Shown here: positions 52,820-60,076 of the stretch, one piece after another | Layout: every line of letters begins with the position of its first letter | How positions within the stretch are numbered: the first letter of the stretch is position 1 | From: Anaerolineales bacterium | GTDB lineage: Bacteria; Chloroflexota; Anaerolineae; Anaerolineales; Villigracilaceae | Reading direction: 5' to 3' | Assembly (NCBI GenBank): GCA_023382595.1 | Contig: JAHDWB010000001.1 | Coordinates: forward strand, 1,054,001-1,118,000 | DNA length: 64,000 nt | Position numbers and translations under genes: made by a program | Notes under the pieces: generated by a model | Database searches by the model: none | What the model was told of the DNA's origin: nothing | What the model saw: only the letters and a program-made list of their open reading frames with translations

Positions 52820-53644
52820 TCATCTTGAAGACAAGAATTGTTCCACAATGTTCTGAAACTCTTGCGGCTGATCCATATTCGGCAGATGTGCTGCATCTTC
52901 AATGGTTATTTTAACTGCGGATTTTATCTTTTCTTTCATGTAATCGGCAGCCGCAAGGATATAGGGCGTATCATGCGAACCAACAATAATAAGAACAGGT
53001 ATGCCCAGTCTTTCCAAACGGTCAAACGCTGGAGCTTCGGTATTCGGCAGGCGCTTTCCCAGACCTTTGACCTCATGAGATAGCGCAAGACGATTCATTT
53101 CATATAGCAATTTTCGCATGGTGTCATTGACTTGTTCCGGTGTTCGTCCCATGCCATCAAACCAAATCTGAGTTTCAATTTCAGCCAGCAAGTCCAGATC
53201 GCCAGCTTCAAAGGCTTTTTCCGCCTCAGCAAATTTAGCAGGGGTTGGGACATCTAATTCCAATCCGCTTGGCGCTGAATCGACCATGACTAAAGCCTGT
53301 ACTCTCGATGGGTGACTTAATGCAAAATCCATTGCCAGACCGCCACCCATGGAACAACCCATGATGACAATGGGTTCATGAACTCCCAATGTGTCGAGTA
53401 ACGAAACTAGATCGCTCATATGACTGAATTCCCCATCAACGGGTTCGCTTTTCCCATACCCGCGCATATCATAACGAATGACTTGATTACTTTGAGAGAA
53501 ATACGTAAATTCGTTATCCCATTGACGGCTATCAGCCACGCCAGCATGAACCATGACAAGCGGAGTCCCTGCACCCGCAACTTCATAATAGAGTTTTGCG
53601 TTATCGATACTGACAAAACCGGATTGAGATTGATCTTGTGACAT
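52820..53644 (-). CDS. alpha/beta hydrolase (274 aa)
   Basis: Catalytic nucleophile in GCSMGGG (about residue 97), oxyanion region HAGVADSRQW, acid in GSHDTP and base in DAAHLPNMDQP. ATG at 53644 follows AAGGAGTG. Esterase or lactonase activity is likely, with no substrate implied. It is the first gene after cassette repeat A. Confidence 0.9.
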   Translation of the reverse strand: MSQDQSQSGFVSIDNAKLYYEVAGAGTPLVMVHAGVADSRQWDNEFTYFSQSNQVIRYDMRGYGKSEPVDGEFSHMSDLVSLLDTLGVHEPIVIMGCSMGGGLAMDFALSHPSRVQALVMVDSAPSGLELDVPTPAKFAEAEKAFEAGDLDLLAEIETQIWFDGMGRTPEQVNDTMRKLLYEMNRLALSHEVKGLGKRLPNTEAPAFDRLERLGIPVLIIVGSHDTPYILAAADYMKEKIKSAVKITIEDAAHLPNMDQPQEFQNIVEQFLSSR

Positions 53645-53673
53645 ATCACTCCTTGTATTCTGCGTTTAGATTT

Positions 53674-53891
53674 GGCGCCCAACCGGCTTGACATCACTCA
53701 CGCGCTCCGCCAGTTCCCTCTCCAAATACGACTTGTACATCCTACATCCCTACCCAACTTGAAATGTCGTATTTGGGGAGGGTGTCCGAAGGACGGGAGG
53801 GGCAATCCCGCCCAGCCGAAAGACTTCTACCGCTCACCCCTCGCGGAGCGTCCCTTTGGGGTTGACACTGCTGTTCATCGGTGGCGCACTT
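53674..53891 (-). repeat. cassette-separating repeat A
   Basis: Begins with GCCCAAC at 53677-53683. It contains a 17-bp G/C-rich inverted repeat (CCCTCTCCAAATACGAC with GTCGTATTTGG.GAGGG) and ends near the REase-like gene with CGGTGGCGCA. The end motif TTGACACTSCTRTTYATCGGT recurs at repeat C. It lacks the shared promoter core. Confidence 0.6.
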
Positions 53892-53895
53892 TTAT

Positions 53896-54762
53896 TTAAC
53901 TATGCAATAACTCGAAAACAGGAACATAAAACTCGCCAGTTTCTGCTGCCTTACGTGCTTTTTGCGTAAGTGCTTCCGTTAGTGATATTTCTCCAGACAG
54001 GATAAAAAATAAATCTTGACCCGTCATCCCAATGATGTTTGTCGCACGCCCGCGAGCAAAGGCGGTAAGACCATCATCTGTAAAGCCACTATTACTAACA
54101 AATAGCCCGCGTGACCATGCTGATTTGCTTTCTACTTTTTCTCTGAAACCAAGTAAATCAAGTTGAGATGTTTGTTTTGCGTGCCATTTTGCTTCTAGCA
54201 AATAAACATCACTATTAAGGTCAAAACTTCCGTCTATTTGCTCGCCTATCAATCTAAAAGAACTTCGTGGGGCTAATTGATGCGATTCAAATAAATCCTT
54301 CAAAAATCTTTCAAACTCAAATCCACGATTGTGAGCGTCAAGTTTGTCGAGTGATAATAATTTTTCTTTGAGTTCATTTAAGGTCGATGCACTAACCGTA
54401 GGATATTTATTGATTTTTTGCTTGTCAGTCTTGAAAGATACCTGAATACCATCGACAAAAAGACCCTCTCTTTCATAGAGACTTTTTAGTTTCTCTCTGG
54501 GGTTATCTGATGAATAGGATTGTGCCATCGCATAACCTAAAACCTTTAGAAACTTGTTCGCGTCATCTTGACGATGCCAATTTAGGGTTGAATAATATTC
54601 TTCTACCAGAGTTCGGCGTTGCCCACTAATAATTTGATTTGGTGAAAGTTTGCCTGCTTTTACCCCTGCCATAGTGAAAATATCATTGATTTGACGAAGG
54701 ATAAGATAGCCAACACAAAACTCACGAAAATCAACTCGAAGCAAAGGCGAAATCAATTCCAT
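53896..54762 (-). CDS. Mrr-like PD-(D/E)XK restriction endonuclease (288 aa)
   Basis: The C-terminal half has RGFEFERFLKDLF (Glu near 149-151), then QIDGSFDL (Asp177) and YLLEAKWH (Glu190, Lys192), which is the PD-(D/E)XK active site of Mrr-type and related nucleases. GLFVSNSGFTDDGLTAF is a further Mrr-family mark. The N-terminal 130 residues may recognise the target. No methylase gene is next to it. Low GC content relative to neighbours and flanking repeats mark it as a recently acquired cassette, probably a phage-defence gene. Confidence 0.82.
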   Translation of the reverse strand: MELISPLLRVDFREFCVGYLILRQINDIFTMAGVKAGKLSPNQIISGQRRTLVEEYYSTLNWHRQDDANKFLKVLGYAMAQSYSSDNPREKLKSLYEREGLFVDGIQVSFKTDKQKINKYPTVSASTLNELKEKLLSLDKLDAHNRGFEFERFLKDLFESHQLAPRSSFRLIGEQIDGSFDLNSDVYLLEAKWHAKQTSQLDLLGFREKVESKSAWSRGLFVSNSGFTDDGLTAFARGRATNIIGMTGQDLFFILSGEISLTEALTQKARKAAETGEFYVPVFELLHS

Positions 54763-54796
54763 AATCTAATGACCTTTTACAAAATTTTACACGGGT

Positions 54797-55026
54797 GCGC
54801 CCAACTACAGTTATGCGGACGCATTCCCAATTACCTATGGGCGGCTTCCGCTCAATCCCCTAAATCCACCTGGGCGTATAAGTGGAATGGGTTAAAACCG
54901 AATGCGCAAATTATAAACACACCCACAACACCGGTCAACAAAAAACATCACACCAACCCCCTCCCTGAATCCGCAGGATTTGGGGAGGGGACGGGGGTGG
55001 GGCGGGGTGCACGCTGTGTTGGGCAA
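54797..55026 (-). repeat. cassette-separating repeat B with promoter
   Basis: 226 bp bounded by GCCCAAC (54799-54805) and GTTGGGC (55018-55024), which are inverted. A 55-bp core at 54895-54949 carries TTGACC (minus strand, 54938-54933), 17 bp, TATAAT (54915-54910), pointing to the REase-like gene. A G-run/C-run hairpin lies upstream of the promoter. Confidence 0.78.
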
Positions 55027-55042
55027 CCGTATTTTGCAAGAC

Positions 55043-55618
55043 TCATTTATCTCCAAAAATGTGACCTGCATATTTCTTTACATCGTTGGCTAGTTTACCA
55101 TCAGACCAACCACTAAAACCACTTAACGGAATGAACGTTTCTTCTTTTATGCCTAAATCTTTGCGAAGTTTGATACCTAAAAATGTGCCTTTGCCGATAT
55201 GCTCAAAGGAAGAAGGAATAAGTGCGTCTATTTTGAAGCCATGTTTGGTAATTTTTTCAAGACGTTCAATTTCGTGCCATTGGCAATATAAGCCATAGTA
55301 AGGAAAGTTATGGTATTCGATACCGCTTTCTGTAACTTTGATGTAAGTTCCCAAAAATCGTATCACCGAAAGTACAAATTGATAAATAGTGATGATTACG
55401 GCAAAAATAAATAAGCCTGCTCCGAAGTATGGAAACAACTTGAAAATTGCAACGTCTAATTCTGCTAAAAGTTTTGCGCCCGCAAACATGCCAAAAGTAA
55501 TTGCAACTAAAAAAAGTTGAAGGAAAAACGTACTAAACCTTAGGATAAACATTTTCCAATTAGTTCTATAAATTCTTCCTTTGTCTTGTACTTTAGAGTT
55601 TGGCATTTCTTTAATCAC
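55043..55618 (-). CDS. two-helix membrane protein with a PH-like domain (191 aa)
   Basis: Two membrane helices (about residues 25-50 and 62-88) precede a region with YIKVTESGIEYHNFPYYGLYCQWHEIERLEKI, the pattern of bacterial PH-like domains (bPH). The C-terminus is hydrophilic. GTG at 55618 or ATG at 55606 may be the start. AT-rich and flanked by repeats B and C. No function is known. Confidence 0.7.
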   Translation of the reverse strand: MIKEMPNSKVQDKGRIYRTNWKMFILRFSTFFLQLFLVAITFGMFAGAKLLAELDVAIFKLFPYFGAGLFIFAVIITIYQFVLSVIRFLGTYIKVTESGIEYHNFPYYGLYCQWHEIERLEKITKHGFKIDALIPSSFEHIGKGTFLGIKLRKDLGIKEETFIPLSGFSGWSDGKLANDVKKYAGHIFGDK

Positions 55619-55662
55619 CCAATGTTATAGAAACAGAAACGAAATTTATGATTTGCGTTAGG

Positions 55663-56008
55663 TTGCCCAACTAGTGTTTAGATGGTCATTCATCATATAA
55701 CCGCCTATGGACGGTCATAGGTTTAAACCGAATGCGCAAATTATAAACACGCCCACAACACCGGTCAACAAAAAACATCACACAAATCCATCCCCCCTCC
55801 CTAAATTCCACGCACTTCGGAATTTGGGGAGGGGACGGGGGTGGGGCTGAAGGGGGCGGTGAAGGCTGTCTCTGTGTGGGACATCTGACAATCGGAGACA
55901 AAAAAACAGCTCCAAATGGTTTCCATTCAGAACCGTTTTTCAGATTGAGATCATTTTTCAACTTCGTGACCTTCCACCCTTGACACTCCTATTTATCGGT
56001 AGGCGCAT
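55663..56008 (-). repeat. cassette-separating repeat C with promoter
   Basis: Starts with GCCCAAC at 55665-55671. The 55-bp core at 55725-55779 carries TTGACC (55768-55763), 17 bp, TATAAT (55745-55740), directed to the PH-like gene. A C/G-rich hairpin (CCTCCC.. GGGGAGGGG) lies upstream. It ends with ATCGGTAGGCGCA at the CAP gene. One of three near-identical core copies. Confidence 0.78.
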
Positions 56009-56010
56009 TT

Positions 56011-56937
56011 TTATTTTGGCTTACTTTTAATTTTTCCATAACGCTTGACAAATATACTGGCGCTTAATAATCCGATAATGCTAATTGTGAGTATTACAAT
56101 CCAACCAACACCTTTTTCTTTCTGGCCTGTGTAAGGCAAGATACTGGTTGCCGTAAGCAAAGGGATCATAGTCCCTATAGGTTTAGTCGCTTCGACAATT
56201 GCTGAGGGAGTATAAGTAGAAGACTGAGTAGGGGTAGACATAGCAGGGGTACATGCAGGTTGGATAAGCAGTTTTTGTCCGACCTGAATAATAGTAGAAT
56301 CGCCTGCCATATTATTAAGATTACGAATAGTGTCTATTGTTACGCCATATGCTTGGGCAATGCTCCATAGAGATTGCCCATATCCAACGACATGGATTAT
56401 TGAGCAGTCTTCACCAGGGATGTTTGTTTCTAGCGGAGCATACGAAAGCGGCGTTGCATCAGATACAATGGCTTCTATTTCTTCTCCTGGACGAATGTCA
56501 ACAGTGTAATATACCTGACCATTATCTGATAATGCTATTCCTGCTCCAATGTCGCCTGTTGAATAGCCAATCAGGATATGCCTGTGCCCCCAATCAACCC
56601 AAATTTCATAAACAACCACAGCTACCGTTACGACTCCATAATGCCCGCCAGCAACATTCTCCTGAAGCCCCATGCTTTTCGGAGTTGTGCCATCGCTATG
56701 TAGGTGTGTTCCAGATTGTATAGCGGCTTGGTGTTCAGAATGCTCTTGAGCATAAGCCATCAACCAAGGGTCGATGCGGTAGGGTTCAAGCCCATAAGAA
56801 GCTCTTAATGCGTTCACTGCATTAACAAGATCATATGGTGTCTCGCTCTGAGCGATGGCTACAAGTGGGAAACTTAACCAAATCGCTATCAAAGCCAAGG
56901 GTACTATGAGGAGTTTTATTCTGCTTTGCTTAAACAT
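56011..56937 (-). CDS. secreted CAP-LysM protein with LPXTG-like anchor (308 aa)
   Basis: Signal peptide ends at VAIAQS. A CAP/SCP domain covers about residues 30-160 (LVNAVNALRASYGLEPYRI.., HSEHQAAIQSG.., LQENVAGG.., HRHILIGYSTGDIGAGI). A LysM domain follows (VVGYGQSLWSIAQAYGVTIDTIRNLNN..), then a Thr/Ser-rich linker, LPYTG, a hydrophobic helix and a basic tail. The ATG at 56937 gives a clean signal peptide; a GTG at 57003 lies within repeat D. The LysM would bind peptidoglycan and the LPXTG-like end suggests sortase anchoring. AT-rich relative to neighbours. Confidence 0.82.
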   Translation of the reverse strand: MFKQSRIKLLIVPLALIAIWLSFPLVAIAQSETPYDLVNAVNALRASYGLEPYRIDPWLMAYAQEHSEHQAAIQSGTHLHSDGTTPKSMGLQENVAGGHYGVVTVAVVVYEIWVDWGHRHILIGYSTGDIGAGIALSDNGQVYYTVDIRPGEEIEAIVSDATPLSYAPLETNIPGEDCSIIHVVGYGQSLWSIAQAYGVTIDTIRNLNNMAGDSTIIQVGQKLLIQPACTPAMSTPTQSSTYTPSAIVEATKPIGTMIPLLTATSILPYTGQKEKGVGWIVILTISIIGLLSASIFVKRYGKIKSKPK

Positions 56938-56966
56938 ACTTGCTTTAGATTTCTCTTCTGCGACAA

Positions 56967-57123
56967 CTTTATGCGCCGAACTAGTATTTAGATGGTTATT
57001 CACCGTATAACTGCTTATAGGCGGAAGCCCCCAAAAAATCCACCTGGGCGTATAAGTAGAATAGGTAAAAACCGAATGCGCAAATTATAAACACGCCCAC
57101 AACACCGGTCAACAAAAAACATC
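56967..57123 (-). repeat. cassette-separating repeat D with promoter
   Basis: Contains GCCGAAC (56975-56981), a variant end motif, and a 55-bp core at 57069-57123. The core carries TTGACC (57112-57107), 17 bp, TATAAT (57089-57084), directed to the CAP-LysM gene. The gene-proximal half (ACTAGTRTTTAGATGGT) matches repeat C closely. It ends in a pyrimidine-rich tract. Confidence 0.78.
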
Positions 57124-57192
57124 GTACAACCCCCTCTCTTTCTTCTTTCTTCTTTCCTCTTTCAAACCTTCCCACTTTCCACTCCCCACTCC
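57124..57192. repeat. pyrimidine-rich tract
   Basis: Almost only C and T on the plus strand. Similar tracts occur at 57600-57690 and 58330-58500. Confidence 0.5.
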
Positions 57193-57558
57193 TCAATTCC
57201 CGAACGGAGCCAAACCTCCATTCTGCATGAACCAGACCGAATTCGCGACCGCCATCAACACAAAGCACAGGATCGGCGGCGCAAACGACAACCCCGAAAG
57301 GATCGCCGCCGCCGCATTCTTGCGCCTTGCAAAAGCGATCCACGCCCCGATCACCAGCGCCAGCGGAATGATGGGATACGACCAGACCGCGATCACGAAC
57401 GCCCACGCTTCCGGTGTGGACCCCTGATCGAACGCCATCACCGAAAGTCCCGCCATCATCAGCCAGATCATCAACGACCCGACCGCCAGCAGCTGCGAAA
57501 CGACCATCCAGACCACCAGCCCGGTGCGGGGTTTGGCTTGCACGGCGCTTTCAGTCAT
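57193..57558 (-). CDS. small polytopic membrane protein (121 aa)
   Basis: Three to four hydrophobic helices with a short charged start (MTESAVQAKPRTG) and an inner loop FARRKNAAAA. No catalytic motif. The family is not recognised. It is the first gene past repeat D. Confidence 0.65.
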   Translation of the reverse strand: MTESAVQAKPRTGLVVWMVVSQLLAVGSLMIWLMMAGLSVMAFDQGSTPEAWAFVIAVWSYPIIPLALVIGAWIAFARRKNAAAAILSGLSFAPPILCFVLMAVANSVWFMQNGGLAPFGN

Positions 57559-57688
57559 ATCTCACTCTCCCAAAGGTTGAATTCTCGCGTTGTTTTGCAA
57601 CTCCCATATTTTACAGCCATCTTTCTGCTTTCCGCTTTCCAACCCTCAAACCTTCCAACCTGCAAACTCTCCACTTTTCACTTTCCAC

Positions 57689-58201
57689 TCACCCTTCCCC
57701 TACCACCTCATTCCCCGCCAGATCCCACACCTTCACTACCACGCGTCCCTCCGCACTTGAACCGAACTCCCAAACATCCGTCCCCGCCTGCGCCGCATCC
57801 CCCACCTCCACGACCTGTCCATCCTCATCCAATATCCTGACCTCCACCCGCGTCACCCTCACATTATCACTGGCATGAACGGACACCTTGCCATCCTTCC
57901 GCTCGATCCTATGGATCACGGGCGGATTGAACCAATCGGACAAGGCGACGTTATACGCGCTCAGGATCGTCCCTGCCGCCATCTGCGCATAGATCGGCTC
58001 GCTCTTTGCCGCCCGGCGCGCATATGCCGCCGCCTGCTGGAAACGGCTCTGATGCTGTTTCTGTTCCCTGCTGAATTTGCGCCTGCTGAAGTCGGGCTTG
58101 CTGCTGATATACGTCTCCCCGTTCGGCATCTGGCGTAAGACCAAATCCCCGATTCCGCCGCTGAGACCCCGCACATACAGGTTTTTCCTGACTTTTGCCA
58201 T
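57689..58201 (-). CDS. conserved-type hypothetical protein with an Ig-like end (170 aa)
   Basis: A basic N-terminal half (MAKVRKNLYVRGLSGGIGDLVLRQMPNGETYISSKP.., then FSREQKQHQSRFQQAAAYARRAAKSEPIYAQM) is followed by a beta-rich C-terminal part (ASDNVRVTRVEVRILDEDGQVVEVGDA..) resembling an Ig-like fold. No signal peptide. The N-terminal motif has the look of a structural or assembly protein. No function is assigned. Confidence 0.65.
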   Translation of the reverse strand: MAKVRKNLYVRGLSGGIGDLVLRQMPNGETYISSKPDFSRRKFSREQKQHQSRFQQAAAYARRAAKSEPIYAQMAAGTILSAYNVALSDWFNPPVIHRIERKDGKVSVHASDNVRVTRVEVRILDEDGQVVEVGDAAQAGTDVWEFGSSAEGRVVVKVWDLAGNEVVGEG

Positions 58202-58564
58202 ACCATCCTCCTTCGCTCATCCTTCGAGCTTCCTTCGGTAATCCTTCACCTTGTCCATATGGTGGCTATATGGTGTCTATATGGTTTCTATATGCTCCCC
58301 ATATTATACCCTCGCCCATCCTTCGACCTTCCTTCGCTCATCCCACAGTCAACCGTCTACCTCTTTCTTCTTTCCTCTTCCCAACCTTCCAACCTGCAAA
58401 CTTTCTACTTTCTACTTTCCAACCTTCCAACCTTTCAACCCACAAACTATCTACTTCCCCCACTTTCTACTTTCCACTTCCCTCCCCTCAACCACCCAGA
58501 CCAGTTAGACCAATTAGACTACCCGACCACCCAGACCAATAAGACCGTACTATAATTCCCCCCA
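58202..58564. repeat. pyrimidine-rich, repeat-laden spacer
   Basis: Imperfect repeats of CTTTCTACTTTCC and AACCTTCCAACCT, with ATATGGTKKCTATATGG-type repeats near 58256-58290. The plus strand is strongly C/T-biased. No gene of its own was seen. Confidence 0.55.
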
Positions 58565-59560
58565 ATGGCATCCATCACCGTCCCCGCGCAGCAAGACGCA
58601 CATCCCCACCTGCGCCCCCTCAACATCCTGCGAGACCTGCCCGCCGTTGCAGACCTCGTCGAACTATGCTTCGACGACACCATGGACAGCGAAGGCAGGC
58701 GCTACGTTCAGGATATGCGCCGCTCCGGCAAAGACAACGCCTTCCTCAAATGGGCAAGCCGCGCCGCCGAAAGCACCTCCCTGCCGCTCACCGGCTACGT
58801 CTGGGAAGAGAACGGGCGCATCATCGGCAACGCCAGCCTCGTGCCCTTCAAACATCGCAAACACCGCCTCTACCTGATCGCCAATGTCGCCGTCCACCCC
58901 GACCACCGCCGCAAAGGCATCGCCCACGCCCTCACCGAACGCGCCATCCGGCACGTCCACGACAAGAACATATACGATATCTGGCTCCACGTCCGCGACG
59001 ACAACCCCGCCGCCATCCACCTCTACCAAACCCTCGGCTTCACCGAACGCGCCCGCCGCACCACCTGGAAAGCCGCCACCGACCTCCACGCCCAACAACC
59101 GGATACCGACATCGCCATCACCAGCAGACAACCCGCCTACTGGGAGACCCAGCGTCACTGGCTCTCGCGCCTCTACCCCGACCATCTGGCTTGGCACCGC
59201 AACTGGAACTTCAACTCCCTCAAGCCCGGTCTCTGGAACTGGCTCTACCTGCTCTTCGTCGACATCAACATCCGTCAATGGGCAGCCACAAGACAAAACC
59301 ACCTGCTCGCCACCCTCGCCTGGATCCCTGACGGGCGCGGCGAAGGTCTCTTTGCAGGGACAGGCGCATCGTCCGACCCCGAAGCGCTCACCGCCCTCCT
59401 CCTCCGCGCGCGGCGCGACCTGTATCACCTCTATCCAAGCATCTCGCTCGACTTCCCCGTCAGCCGCCTCGACGACGCCATCCAAAACGCAGGCTTCAAA
59501 CCCGTCCGCACCCTGCTCTGGATGCAAAAGACTTTGGAGCCAGCCAGCGTGCTGGCGTAA
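58565..59560 (+). CDS. GNAT acetyltransferase with an extra C-terminal domain (331 aa)
   Basis: Residues 15-160 form a GNAT domain (VAVHPDHRRKGIAHALTERAIRHV is the acetyl-CoA loop, then IHLYQTLGFTERARRT). Residues 170-325 form a second domain with many Trp and Arg residues (YWETQRHWLSRLYPDHLAWHRNWNFNSL), and GFKPVRTLLWMQK at the end. The latter may be a diverged GNAT copy. The substrate is unknown. Confidence 0.85.
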   Translation: MASITVPAQQDAHPHLRPLNILRDLPAVADLVELCFDDTMDSEGRRYVQDMRRSGKDNAFLKWASRAAESTSLPLTGYVWEENGRIIGNASLVPFKHRKHRLYLIANVAVHPDHRRKGIAHALTERAIRHVHDKNIYDIWLHVRDDNPAAIHLYQTLGFTERARRTTWKAATDLHAQQPDTDIAITSRQPAYWETQRHWLSRLYPDHLAWHRNWNFNSLKPGLWNWLYLLFVDINIRQWAATRQNHLLATLAWIPDGRGEGLFAGTGASSDPEALTALLLRARRDLYHLYPSISLDFPVSRLDDAIQNAGFKPVRTLLWMQKTLEPASVLA

Positions 59561-59656
59561 TATGCTGGCTTGCTGGCGCATTCGGCAACTTAATCACCCC
59601 GCCTGCGTATAACTAAAGAAACCGACCCGCGCATTGCGGTCGAAAAGGAGTACCAT

Positions 59657-60031
59657 ATGACAAGATTTCTCTTACGCTGGGCGATCAACGCGGCAGGGCT
59701 GTACGCCGCGATCTGGATCGTACCGGGCATCAATTTCATCGGCGACTGGACCGGCATTCTATGGATCGCGCTTATCTTCGGTCTGCTGAATGCGCTGGTG
59801 CGCCCCCTGCTCAAGTTTCTCACCTGCCCGCTCATCATCCTGACGCTGGGACTGTTCACCATCGTCGTCAACACCCTCATGCTGATGCTGACCAGTTCCG
59901 TCGGTCAGTCGCTCGGCATCGCCTTCATGGTGGACGGCTTCTGGTCGGCACTGCTGGGCAGTCTGGTCATCAGCCTGGTCAGCGTCGTGCTGAGCATCTT
60001 CGTCCGCGACGAGTTGAGACGCGGCAAGTAG
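59657..60031 (+). CDS. YvlD/phage-holin-family-IV-like membrane protein (124 aa)
   Basis: Four hydrophobic helices with the motif FGLLNALVRPLLKFLTCPLIILTLGLFTIVVNTLML, which is characteristic of the YvlD/DUF360 family. AAAAGGAG precedes the ATG. The family is usually linked to envelope stress; whether any holin activity exists is unknown. Confidence 0.88.
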   Translation: MTRFLLRWAINAAGLYAAIWIVPGINFIGDWTGILWIALIFGLLNALVRPLLKFLTCPLIILTLGLFTIVVNTLMLMLTSSVGQSLGIAFMVDGFWSALLGSLVISLVSVVLSIFVRDELRRGK

Positions 60032-60037
60032 ATCATC

Positions 60038-60076
60038 AAAATGACGGTCACTTCGTGAGTGACCGTCATTTTATTT
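60038..60076. terminator. bidirectional terminator
   Basis: A 13-bp perfect stem (60040-60052 with 60058-60070) is flanked by A's on the left and TTTATTTTA on the right. It serves the YvlD-like gene and overlaps the end of the convergent gene. Confidence 0.85.

Noticed and set aside
54799-55024. Calling repeat B a proven attC site
   Set aside because: The end motifs fit, but 226 bp is long for attC, the inner boxes are not clear and no integrase is in view. It is kept as a candidate only.
58666-59331. Arg/Pro-rich frame inside the GNAT gene
   Set aside because: Compositional artefact of a C-rich codon pattern; the overlapping GNAT frame has real motifs.
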